A DNA stretch of 64,000 nucleotides. It comes from Planctomycetia bacterium (lineage in GTDB: Bacteria; Planctomycetota; Phycisphaerae; Phycisphaerales; SM1A02). Position 1 is the stretch's first letter; every line of letters starts with the position of its first letter. Of the stretch, positions 17,208-26,467 are shown in pieces. The stretch lies in contig SXOD01000009.1 in the NCBI GenBank assembly GCA_005776885.1, forward strand, positions 1 to 64,000, in the 5' to 3' direction. Under the pieces are notes generated by a model. It worked only from the letters and a program-made list of their open reading frames with translations. It did no database searches and was not told the DNA's origin. The position numbers and the translations under genes are program-made.

Positions 17208-17801
17208 ATGAGCACCACGCCCGCCATCGATGTAGATGCCCTCTTCCGATCGCATGCTCGACGCGCGTTCGCGCTGGCGTTCCAGATCACTGGTTGCGCC
17301 CATCTTGCCGACGATGTGGTGCAACAGAGCTTTCTGGCTGCGCATCGGCACGCGCAGTCCTTTCGACATACGGCAACGCCATCGACATGGCTTTACCGGA
17401 TCGTCGTGCGCGATGCCGTGCGGGCGCGGACGGTTCGGGCGCGGGAGCCACGCGTGAACGACACGCTCATCCCGCGAGAGGCCGGCTGTTGCGAAGTGCC
17501 CGCGACCACGTGCCCCGCCCCAATCGATGTGCTCGCTGCGCAAGACACGGCCAACCGCATCATGCAGGCGATGGATCACCTCCCCAGCGAGCAGCGGCTC
17601 GCGCTCGTGCTCCTCCAAGTGCTGGACCTGCCCGCCCCAGACATTGCAGAGATGCCTGGCGTTCCCATTAATACCGTGTACACGCGGGCGTTTCACGCTC
17701 GGCGACGTCGCGCACCACAGCGTGGCGCCGCGAGAGCGAACACTGCACCAGCAGCTGGGGCCGGGATGACCGTGAACGAGACATCCACTTGCGCGTTTTG
17801 A
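17208..17801 (+). CDS. ECF-type RNA polymerase sigma factor
   Basis: Region 2 FALAFQITGCAHLADDVVQQSFLAAHRHAQSFR...STWLYRIVVRDAVRAR; region 4 LPSEQRLALVLLQVLDLPAPDIAEMPGVPINTVYTRAFHARRR. Confidence 0.82.
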   Translation: MSTTPAIDVDALFRSHARRAFALAFQITGCAHLADDVVQQSFLAAHRHAQSFRHTATPSTWLYRIVVRDAVRARTVRAREPRVNDTLIPREAGCCEVPATTCPAPIDVLAAQDTANRIMQAMDHLPSEQRLALVLLQVLDLPAPDIAEMPGVPINTVYTRAFHARRRRAPQRGAARANTAPAAGAGMTVNETSTCAF

Positions 17802-18370
17802 TAGAACCCCCCGCCGTTGGCGTAGCAGTACATGTTCGCGTAGATCGACCCGATATGCGTCCCGGCTCCAAGGTTGATGATTGTGTATCCCTCGCTCAGG
17901 GTGATCCCGGCAAACTGAGCGGACCAAGATCCCTCCGCATCGAGTTCGGACACGTGGACCGACACGCCGATGGAGATGTCTTGGTCGAAATCCAACCAGA
18001 TGTTCCGTAGGGAGAATGCATTCGAGCTCGCGGCGGTCAAGAAACTCCCGGTGCCCGTGGCCACGCCTCCGGCGCGGGTCGTGATTGCAATGCCATCAGC
18101 GGTGCTCCACACGCTCGAGACTCCTTCACCGTAACTCATGCACCCATTGAACTCGTCCTGCTCAAACGAAGACTGCGACCACACGGTTCGCGAACCCGGG
18201 ATGCCCCAGACGGTTCCGCTATCGAGATCCAGTCCACCCGGGCTCTCGGCGCCCACATTGAAGTTGGCGGACGAGGTCCAACTGAAGTCGGCGTCTGCCT
18301 GTGAACAGAGAACGATGGAGGTCGCCCAAGTGAGCGCCGCGATGAATGGTCGAGTCAAGTGCGCTGGCAT
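17693..18370 (-). CDS. PEP-CTERM-like secreted protein
   Basis: Signal peptide MPAHLTRPFIAALTWATSIVLCSQADADFSW; C-terminus VDVSFTVIPAPAAGAVFALAAPRCGARRRRA. Confidence 0.65.
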   Translation of the reverse strand: MPAHLTRPFIAALTWATSIVLCSQADADFSWTSSANFNVGAESPGGLDLDSGTVWGIPGSRTVWSQSSFEQDEFNGCMSYGEGVSSVWSTADGIAITTRAGGVATGTGSFLTAASSNAFSLRNIWLDFDQDISIGVSVHVSELDAEGSWSAQFAGITLSEGYTIINLGAGTHIGSIYANMYCYANGGGFYQNAQVDVSFTVIPAPAAGAVFALAAPRCGARRRRA

Positions 18371-18552
18371 GGTGGGATTCCGATCTGAACCCCTTCCCAA
18401 TGCTTCCGCCTCAACCGCACCACAAAAGCGTGGCAAAGCAACACTTTTTCATTTCCACTTGCTTGATGTGGTGTGTTGGAACTGGTCGCGGCGACGAAGA
18501 GGAACGCTAGCCTCCCTACAACGTCTGGAGTCGCTGGCCAGGCGGCACGCCG

Positions 18553-21162
18553 TCACCCCTGCTTGCTTCCCGCTTCCACCGGCCGCCACCACAGCTGCAC
18601 CTCGGCTCCCGCGTCGGCCTTCTCGTGGATGGCCTCGCTGAGTTCTGCGGGCGTGCCGGGGACGAATCCCTCCATCGAGACAATCTCGCCGGTCGCCCTG
18701 TTGCCTGCAAGCCCGCCGCGTTCCGGTGAACCTGGCCCGTCGATCTCCCAGACAGCGTGAAGCCTGAGCCTCGATGTCGCCAGCTGCGCGAGGTCATCGC
18801 CGATGGCGCCATCGACCGACGCCTTTCCGTCCTCGCGCTCCAACACTCCAAGCAGGAGCAGCGGTTGGTCCTTGAGCTCCACCGTCGCCCATCGGGGCGC
18901 GTTGGACTCGTTATCCCAGCCCATCGGGATGCGGACGGTCGCACGCGCCACGCTCCCGGTCGCGCGCAGGCCGATCGGCCAGTGGACCACGGACTCGGAA
19001 GAATCCGCGGATGGCGAGCGAAGGTCCGCCTCGACCACCCTCCGCACCGCGCTGGCGAAGCCATCACGATCGACGGGGGACTCCAGCGGAATCTCGAGTC
19101 CCACACGCCGCCATCCGAGGTACGGATTCGTGAGCGAGCCACCCAAGCGGCCAGCGTCGTACCAGACCGTCGCCGCTGGTGTCGATCGCTTCTGGCCACT
19201 GCGAAGCCGGACACTTCCGTCGGCCTGCACCTCCGCGCGCGTGATGACTTGGATCCATCCGTCCGACCAGGACATCAGCGCGCCAGCCCCATCCAGGTTC
19301 TCCATCCATCCGAATCCAAGCCACGGTCGGACGACCCGGGCCTTGCCGTGGGTGAAGGGAACGCGCATCGACAGATCTGGCGTCGTCCCGGGTGATGGTT
19401 GATCGATGGACCGAGCGATGATGTTCCCGTACGCAATGGCCGGGCCAAACCACAACGCGGGCCACCGCGGGTACATCGCCCTCCGTGCGGCGTCGATGCT
19501 GTCGAGGCGCTCGATCGCAGCGAAGGAGCCCTTGAATACATCCGCCTCGGCACGCGCGCGGAACTCATGCGACACATCCGGGAGCCCCGCTGCTTTGCGC
19601 GACTCCAGGTAGCGGACGAAGCCAGATGCATCGAGTGAGACCATGAAAAGCCCAAACTCGTCAGTCGGACGATCATCCCAGTGAACATGCTGCTTGGGTG
19701 AGCTGGCCATCGCCGCCTGATACGCCTCGTCGGGATCCGGGAAACACCGCGCGAGGGCCGTCCCACCAGCGTTATCCGCACACTGCCACACCATCGATGC
19801 GTACGGCTGGGGGAATGGCCCTCGCTCGCGACGCCGCGCGGCCAGCAACTCCACCGTTTCGGCTGACAATCCAGGAACGGGCTGGGCCGCGTACTTGAGC
19901 CAGAGGTCGAAATGCCAGGGATTGGGAGTGTCGGCGAGTGCGTCCGCCTTCAATCGATGCCAGTGCTTGGCGAAGACGGCAAGGGTCTGTTCCGGCTTGC
20001 CCTGAGCCGTGTTCTGAGCAAACTCCAGGTCCATCGCCGTGAAGTCGAATCCAATGTCCACGACCCATCCCAACTCCCCCGCCGGATTCCGGCTGAAGGA
20101 CTCGAATCGCGCGAGCAGCTGCTCAAGGGCCGCGGAGGCCGCGCTGTCATCGACGCTCAGGTCGCGGGTGGAGAACGCATCCCGAAACGTGTCGGCCAGC
20201 GTCGACACCGACATGGCGTCCAGCAACTGCGGTCGCGCTCGGTGCTTGGCTGCAGCGGCCTCTTGTTCCACCGCCGCGGCAATCGCCACCAAGTCGAGCC
20301 GCCGCGCGCCCCCCTCCACGAGCCCCGCCTGCTGGAGTCGATCCACGGCAGCGGCCATCAAGACCACGAGCCCCTCGGGCGTGGCGTGAAGTCCATCGCG
20401 CTGCAGGAGCCGGGCCGAATCCCCCGCCTGATAGCTGAATCCGGCCACTTCAAGAGCAGCACCTGAGCTCACCGCATCGGCAAGCGCCGAGATGCTGAGG
20501 ATGAGCCGATTGGGCTTCTCAGCCGCCCACTTCTCGAGACGCCGGTTGACCTCTGCGCGGACGGCCTCGCCGGGCTCGTTGGACTCCTTGAGGAGTCCAC
20601 CCTGCGCCTGCTTCATCTCGGGTACATCGCCAATCACAATCGGACATTGCAATCGATCCAGTTCGGCAAGCGCCGCGTCCACAGTGTCCAGTCGCTGGGC
20701 ATCCCGCTCCGCCGCGGGGACATCCATCGGGATCGACTGGTGCACAGGCCAGAACAGCCAGTCCACCGCGATAACGACCGTCGGTCGATCCTTCGCAGCG
20801 GCGACCGCTTGCTCGCGCAAGGCCCCGAGCGGATCGATGAATGTCGCACCATCACCATAGTTGCGGGGTACCTCGTGCGCCGCCGTGACGACCGCGCTGT
20901 AGGCGATGCCCGCATCCACCGGAAGACCCGTTCCTGCACAGGCGGAGCAGCTGGTCCCGCTCGCGACATCCGCGGTCGAGAGCGTGTTGAAAGGTCGCCC
21001 CGGGGCCACGGCCGAGCCTGCGCCGGCGGTGACACTCGCGCCCAGCATTGCAGGCCTCCCGAGTACCGGGTGAGTGCATGCGCAGAGCATTGAGGTGCCA
21101 AGTGCCGCTGCAAGGGGAACGAGCGGCGCAATTCGGGACCAGATTCCGTCACGGAACTGCAT
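18553..21162 (-). CDS. Secreted lipoprotein-like SGNH/GDSL-type hydrolase with a large uncharacterised C-terminal region
   Basis: AAALGTSMLCACTHP lipobox-like; GASVTAGAG block; RDGLHATPEGLVVL (Asp...His block). Confidence 0.55.
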   Translation of the reverse strand: MQFRDGIWSRIAPLVPLAAALGTSMLCACTHPVLGRPAMLGASVTAGAGSAVAPGRPFNTLSTADVASGTSCSACAGTGLPVDAGIAYSAVVTAAHEVPRNYGDGATFIDPLGALREQAVAAAKDRPTVVIAVDWLFWPVHQSIPMDVPAAERDAQRLDTVDAALAELDRLQCPIVIGDVPEMKQAQGGLLKESNEPGEAVRAEVNRRLEKWAAEKPNRLILSISALADAVSSGAALEVAGFSYQAGDSARLLQRDGLHATPEGLVVLMAAAVDRLQQAGLVEGGARRLDLVAIAAAVEQEAAAAKHRARPQLLDAMSVSTLADTFRDAFSTRDLSVDDSAASAALEQLLARFESFSRNPAGELGWVVDIGFDFTAMDLEFAQNTAQGKPEQTLAVFAKHWHRLKADALADTPNPWHFDLWLKYAAQPVPGLSAETVELLAARRRERGPFPQPYASMVWQCADNAGGTALARCFPDPDEAYQAAMASSPKQHVHWDDRPTDEFGLFMVSLDASGFVRYLESRKAAGLPDVSHEFRARAEADVFKGSFAAIERLDSIDAARRAMYPRWPALWFGPAIAYGNIIARSIDQPSPGTTPDLSMRVPFTHGKARVVRPWLGFGWMENLDGAGALMSWSDGWIQVITRAEVQADGSVRLRSGQKRSTPAATVWYDAGRLGGSLTNPYLGWRRVGLEIPLESPVDRDGFASAVRRVVEADLRSPSADSSESVVHWPIGLRATGSVARATVRIPMGWDNESNAPRWATVELKDQPLLLLGVLEREDGKASVDGAIGDDLAQLATSRLRLHAVWEIDGPGSPERGGLAGNRATGEIVSMEGFVPGTPAELSEAIHEKADAGAEVQLWWRPVEAGSKQG

Positions 21163-21220
21163 CGGCGCGAATCGTACTTGGCACCCCGGCGCGCCACGAT
21201 TACGGCAACGCTTCAGGCCG

Positions 21221-21775
21221 TCACCCAGTGATCGGCTTCGCGGAGCCGACTGCCTTCGTGCCATCGGGCTTCTCGATCTCGATCCACCACATGGCATCGG
21301 CGGGCAGCGGATCTGGCGCGATGGCGTGGGCGTCGTAGCCATCGTGCGACGGAGCGTACTCGCCCTTGCCGACATACGAGAGGGTTCGATCCGAGGAGCC
21401 GATCCACACGCGCACGATGGTCGCTCCCTTGTCGTTGTACGGCAACTTCACGACGAGGTGCCCTTCCTTGCCAGCGGCGACTGCTCCGTGCCCCTGGGCC
21501 AGATCCACGGCGATGTCGCCGATCGTCGCCGAACCGATGGAGACCTCCTCGCCGTGCGCATGGTCGTGGTCGTCGTCGGCCTCCGCGTGCGCGTGCTCGT
21601 GGTCGTCGTCGTGGTCGGCCTCGGCGTGCGTGTGACCGCTTTCGTCGTGGTCGGCTTCGGTGTGGTCATGGGCATCGGTGTTTGCAGGGTCTCCCCCCTC
21701 ACTGCAGCCTGACAAGGCGAACGCAGCAACGGCGACGAGCGGAAGGATGAGTGTGGAAGGTGATGTGAATCGCAT
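21221..21775 (-). CDS. His/Asp-rich putative metal-binding secreted protein
   Basis: MRFTSPSTLILPLVAVAAFALSGCSEGG lipoprotein signal; HDHTEADHDESGHTHAEADHDDDHEHAHAEADDDHDHAHGEE; last gene of the metal-efflux run. Confidence 0.7.
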   Translation of the reverse strand: MRFTSPSTLILPLVAVAAFALSGCSEGGDPANTDAHDHTEADHDESGHTHAEADHDDDHEHAHAEADDDHDHAHGEEVSIGSATIGDIAVDLAQGHGAVAAGKEGHLVVKLPYNDKGATIVRVWIGSSDRTLSYVGKGEYAPSHDGYDAHAIAPDPLPADAMWWIEIEKPDGTKAVGSAKPITG

Positions 21776-21784
21776 GGTGGGTCT

Positions 21785-21832
21785 CAAGCAGAAGCGGTTG
21801 GAGAAGCGGAAGGAGAAGCAAATAGAGAAGCG
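21785..21832 (-). repeat. Four 12-bp imperfect tandem repeats in the leader of the His-rich gene
   Basis: + strand CAAGCAGAAGCG GTTGGAGAAGCG GAAGGAGAAGCA AATAGAGAAGCG (polypyrimidine on the sense strand). Confidence 0.8.
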
Positions 21833-21884
21833 GGTGGAGCAGCGTGGAGTGTGGAGTGTGGGAAGGGCCGACGGGCGAGGCTCG

Positions 21885-24800
21885 TTAGCGCATCCGATGA
21901 AGCGCCGCGTATCCGGCGGGGACGACGATGAGGTTGAGAAAGGTGGAGCTGAGCAGCCCGCCCAGAATGACGACCGAGAGTGGCGCGAGGATCTCGTTGC
22001 CCGAGCGGTCGCCCTGCCAGATGATCGGGATCAGCGCGAGCGCCGCACACAGCGCCGTCATGAGGATCGGCACCAGGCGCTCCATCGAACCGCGGACGAT
22101 GGCCTCGCGCAACCCGACGCCGTCCACTTCCGTGAGGTGTCGATAGTGATTCACCAGCAGGATGCCGTTCCTCACGGCGATCCCGAAGAGGGTGATGAAC
22201 CCAACCATGCTGGCGATGGAGATGACCGGCGCGGACGACCCACCATGCCCGGACTGCGCGTGCATCCCGAACATCCCAAGCACATGGCCCACCAGGTCGG
22301 TCGACTCCGTCACGAAGATGGCCACCACGCCGCCGATCAGCGCGAGTGGGAGGTTGAGCAGCACAAGCAGCGACACGCTGATCGATCCAATCGCCAGTTG
22401 GAGCAGCAACAGGACAAGGAGGGTGACCAGCCCGCCGTAGACCAGCATCGTCCGGCTGGCGGACTGCTGTGCCTCGAACTGCCCGCCATAGTGGACGGAG
22501 TATCCGTAGCGCTGCACGATCGGATCCACGCGTTCTTTGACAGCCGCGATGAGGTCGCCAAGGTTGGCGCCGTCCGCCACATTGAGCGAAATCACCGCCC
22601 GTCGCTGCCCGCCCTCTCGCGCGATGAGGTTTGAGGCCATCTCTGGCCCGATGGTCGCAACCTCCCCCAACCGTACGATCGCACCTCCCTCGCCGCGCAG
22701 TTCCAGCCGCCTGATGTCATCCACGGAGTCTCGCTCGGACTCCACCGATCGAACCACCAGCGAGAGGCGCGTGTTCCCTTCGTTGACTTCCGCCACTCGA
22801 ACGCCCTGCACGGCCGCCTGCACCTGCAGCGCTGCGGACGCCGGAGTGAGCCCATACGCCGCCAAATCGCGAGGCCTGTACATGATCGGCATCGATTGGA
22901 TCATGACCTCCCGATTGGCCGTGATGTCTCGCGCACCGGGAATCTCCCCAAGCGCGGCATCCACTTCCTTGGCGATGATCCGCAGTTGGTCCAGGTTGTC
23001 GCCGGAGATGCTGATCGCGATCGCCGCTGGCGTGCCCGAGAGGATGTGGCTGAGGCGATGCTCGATCGGCTGGCCAATGTTGGTGGCGATGCCGGGAATG
23101 CCGGCCAAGAGACGACGCACCTCTCCGCGCACCACTTCCATGTTCGCGTCCGGCGCCAGGATCACATCCATCTCGGAGTTGCTGACCGGCTCCGCGTGCT
23201 CGTCGCGCTCTGCACGCCCGGTGCGCCGAGTGACGCTCACGATCCCCTCCACCTGGAGCAACTGCCGTTCCACCGAGGAGGCCAATCGATCTGTGGCCGC
23301 CAGCGAAGTCCCCGGTGGCGAAAACAGGAAGACGGTCATCGTCCCCTCATTGAATGATGGGAGGAACGATGTCCCGAAGGTGGACGCCAGCCAAATGGCC
23401 AGACCCGTGGCGACGCCTGCACCTATCAGGACGGTCGCTTGCCACCGCAAGGCCAGCTCGATCGCCGGCTGGTAGGCGCGCTTGAGGAGTCGGACCAAGA
23501 ACCCGTCAACTTCGGTGTGGACCCGTGCTCCGCCAGACCCAGCACCCGCACCAAGCTTCCCCAGCAACAGCCGGCACATGGCCGGCGTCACGGTGAGGGC
23601 CACCACCAAGGAGGCCATCAACGCGACCACGAACGCGATGCCCAGCGGCCGGAAGAAGCGTCCCTCGATGCCGTCCAGGAACATGAGCGGGAGGAAGACA
23701 AGGGCAATGATCACCGTCGCGAAGACCATCGCCGGGCGAATCTCGTTGCTGGCGTCGAAGATCACCTCGCGCGCCGGGCGCCGACTCTCCGTCGGGAGCG
23801 CGCCATTCTCGCGCAGCCTGCGGACGACATTCTCCACATCGATGATCGCATCATCGACCAGGCTGCCTACGGCGATGGCCAGCCCGCCCAGCGTCATCAC
23901 ATTGACCGTCTCGCCCATCCACTCCAACGCCACCAGCGCCGCGGCCAGCGAGAGCGGCAGCGCGGTGAGCGTGATGAGCGTGGTCCGCGCACTCAACAGG
24001 AACAGGAGAATGATGACCGCCACGATGATCGCGGCGTCGCGCAACGCATGCACCACATTGTCAATCGAACGCCCGATGAAGTGCGATTGACGGAAGACCT
24101 CGCGATCCACCTTGATTCCCGCAGGGATCGATTCCTGCAGCCCATCCAGCATCGAATCGATTCGCTCCGTGACGGCCAGTGTGTTCGTCCCCGGCGCCTT
24201 TTGCACCGTCAGCACGATCGCGGGGCGACCGTTGTGGTTCCCGGTGCCACGCCTGGGAGATGGGCCGACTTTGACATCAGCGACTTGCCCGATGGTGACG
24301 GGGATCCCGTTTCGGAAGGCGACGACTGCTTCCTCGATGTCTCTGGCGCTTCGGACTCGCCCTGTCTGGCGGATGGGAATCTCGTGGTGGTCCACATCCG
24401 GCAGGTAGCCAGCGCTGGCGGTGGTGTGGGATTCGCCGGCGGCGTCGATCACGTCGGCCACCGTCAATCCATGCAAGCGGAGCCGAGTCGGGTCCACCAG
24501 CACCTGGTACTCCGGAAGTTCGCCCCCGATGACGCCGACCTGTGCCACGCCCTGCACAGCCAGCAACTTCTTCCGAAGGTCAAACTCTGCGTAGGCGCGG
24601 AGATTCAAGTCGGACACCGACGCATCCGGCGAGGCCACCGCCAGCAGCATGATCTCCCCCGTGATGCTGGTGACCGGCGTCATCTCGGCGTGGGCGTCGG
24701 GAGGGAGTTCCTCGCGGATGGCATCCAATCGCTCGGACACCAGTTGCCTTGCCCGATAGACATCGGTGCCCCAGTCGAACTCGACATAGGCCACGCCAAG

Positions 24801-25067
24801 CCCGATCGCACTGGTGGCCCTCACGCGGCGAACGCCCGGAATGCCGTTGACCGCCGACTCGATTGGAATCGTGACATATTGCTCCACCTCGTCGGCCGCC
24901 AAGCCAGCCGCCTCCGTCATGATGACGACGGTGGGAGCGTTGAGCTCCGGGAAGACATCGACAGGGATGCCGGGAAGGCGCATGAGCGCCCACGCCAGCA
25001 AGGCGCAGGACACCACGACGACAAGCGCCGCATGGTCGATCGAGAACCTGATGAGCTTGGTGAGCAT
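21885..25067 (-). CDS. CusA/CzcA-type heavy-metal efflux RND transporter
   Basis: MLTKLIRFSIDHAALVVV...DVFPELNAPTVVIMTEAAGLAADEVEQYVTIPIE...GGLAIAVGSLVDDAIIDVENVVRRLRE. Confidence 0.93.
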   Translation of the reverse strand: MLTKLIRFSIDHAALVVVVSCALLAWALMRLPGIPVDVFPELNAPTVVIMTEAAGLAADEVEQYVTIPIESAVNGIPGVRRVRATSAIGLGVAYVEFDWGTDVYRARQLVSERLDAIREELPPDAHAEMTPVTSITGEIMLLAVASPDASVSDLNLRAYAEFDLRKKLLAVQGVAQVGVIGGELPEYQVLVDPTRLRLHGLTVADVIDAAGESHTTASAGYLPDVDHHEIPIRQTGRVRSARDIEEAVVAFRNGIPVTIGQVADVKVGPSPRRGTGNHNGRPAIVLTVQKAPGTNTLAVTERIDSMLDGLQESIPAGIKVDREVFRQSHFIGRSIDNVVHALRDAAIIVAVIILLFLLSARTTLITLTALPLSLAAALVALEWMGETVNVMTLGGLAIAVGSLVDDAIIDVENVVRRLRENGALPTESRRPAREVIFDASNEIRPAMVFATVIIALVFLPLMFLDGIEGRFFRPLGIAFVVALMASLVVALTVTPAMCRLLLGKLGAGAGSGGARVHTEVDGFLVRLLKRAYQPAIELALRWQATVLIGAGVATGLAIWLASTFGTSFLPSFNEGTMTVFLFSPPGTSLAATDRLASSVERQLLQVEGIVSVTRRTGRAERDEHAEPVSNSEMDVILAPDANMEVVRGEVRRLLAGIPGIATNIGQPIEHRLSHILSGTPAAIAISISGDNLDQLRIIAKEVDAALGEIPGARDITANREVMIQSMPIMYRPRDLAAYGLTPASAALQVQAAVQGVRVAEVNEGNTRLSLVVRSVESERDSVDDIRRLELRGEGGAIVRLGEVATIGPEMASNLIAREGGQRRAVISLNVADGANLGDLIAAVKERVDPIVQRYGYSVHYGGQFEAQQSASRTMLVYGGLVTLLVLLLLQLAIGSISVSLLVLLNLPLALIGGVVAIFVTESTDLVGHVLGMFGMHAQSGHGGSSAPVISIASMVGFITLFGIAVRNGILLVNHYRHLTEVDGVGLREAIVRGSMERLVPILMTALCAALALIPIIWQGDRSGNEILAPLSVVILGGLLSSTFLNLIVVPAGYAALHRMR

Positions 25068-25078
25068 CGCGTGTTGCC

Positions 25079-26467
25079 TCAGTCTGGCTCGCCGTGGAAT
25101 GTGCCATCGGCGTGGAAGTGGCCGCCCTCCTGCTGCGTACCGCCCTGCGCGGAGGCGAGCATCAACTCATAGGCGCCATCCACGACGACGGTGTCGGTTG
25201 GCGCCAGGCCGCTGTTGATGACGACCCATTGCCCGTCGTCGGCCCCGAGGTCGGCCTCGACGCGGACAACCGTATTCGGGTCGCTTGGGTCGCGGCGGAA
25301 GAAGACATGCTTGAGACCATCGCGCACGACCGCCGCCTTCGGAATCGCCAACATCGGCGCCCCCGAGCCATCGACGACGACTTCAAGGAAGGCCGATACC
25401 CCCGCGCGCACCCATGAGCGCGCAGTCTCCGAGTCCTGCGTGCCCGTCGGCGTCGCGAAGACATCGATCGTTCGCTCGCCGGGCTGCGCATCCAGGCCAA
25501 TCATCATGGTCGCCGGGATCGAGTCGGCCGCGGCAGCCGCTCCGGCACCGGCCGGGACAATCCGAGCGTCCGTCACGCCCGCAAACAGCCTCAGGTCGGC
25601 CTGGGGAGCGCGCGCCCGAAATCGAATCATGGATGGGTCGACCGTCGTCAAGACCACGGTGGGCACCTCGCCAAATGCGCCGTCCGTCGTGGCGATTGAC
25701 TCGATGACTCCATCCGCCGCTGCGACCACTTCAAAGAACTCCATCGAGCGATAGCGGGGCGATCCCTCGCCGTCCCGCTCCATCAAGATCGTCCGGGCCA
25801 CGCCGCTGACCGCGGCCGCATGATTGACCGCGTGCTCCATCGCCGCCCCCGCCGACAGGTGCGCCACCTCATCTTGCTTCAGCGCCGCCTCAAGGCGCGG
25901 CATGCTGGCACGCAGCTCGCCCATCCGCTCCTCCAGCTCGGCATTGCGAACGCCCGCCTGTTCAAGGGCCTTGAGCCGAGTCTGCGCTGCCTCGATCCGA
26001 GCAGACGCCTCCGCAAGGGCCGCTCGCGAGACTTCCACCGCCGCCGCAGCGGCCGGGATTCCCTGCTCGGCGTCGACCAGTTCTTCCTGAATGGTCAACC
26101 ACTCCGGAGAACGCAATCGATAGAGCGCGTCACCAGCCTTGACGGGCTGGAGTTGATCGACCATGAGTTCCACGCTTCCTGCCAGGGAGAGCCGATACTC
26201 GCGCCGGGCGCGCGGCTGCCACTCGAACGCGCCGGGGATGCGCACGGTCGCCTCCACCTGTCGTCGCTCCACGGGCGCGAAGGTCAAGCCCAGATTGGCA
26301 CGGACCGTCGCGGGGATCGCGATCCGGTTGCTGTTCGCGGGGGATGCGGCCGCTTCGTGTGTGGTGACAGGCGGGGATGCCGATTCGTCGCTGCAGCCGA
26401 GGGCGCACGCGAGCGCGCACGCCACAAGTGCCAGAGCCAGACGCGTGATGGACGGTGTGGTCGTCAT
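25079..26467 (-). CDS. CusB/CzcB-type efflux periplasmic adaptor
   Basis: VRIPGAFEWQPRARREYRLSLAGSVELMVDQLQPVKAGDALYRLRSPEWLTIQEEL; in the RND operon. Confidence 0.88.
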   Translation of the reverse strand: MTTTPSITRLALALVACALACALGCSDESASPPVTTHEAAASPANSNRIAIPATVRANLGLTFAPVERRQVEATVRIPGAFEWQPRARREYRLSLAGSVELMVDQLQPVKAGDALYRLRSPEWLTIQEELVDAEQGIPAAAAAVEVSRAALAEASARIEAAQTRLKALEQAGVRNAELEERMGELRASMPRLEAALKQDEVAHLSAGAAMEHAVNHAAAVSGVARTILMERDGEGSPRYRSMEFFEVVAAADGVIESIATTDGAFGEVPTVVLTTVDPSMIRFRARAPQADLRLFAGVTDARIVPAGAGAAAAADSIPATMMIGLDAQPGERTIDVFATPTGTQDSETARSWVRAGVSAFLEVVVDGSGAPMLAIPKAAVVRDGLKHVFFRRDPSDPNTVVRVEADLGADDGQWVVINSGLAPTDTVVVDGAYELMLASAQGGTQQEGGHFHADGTFHGEPD

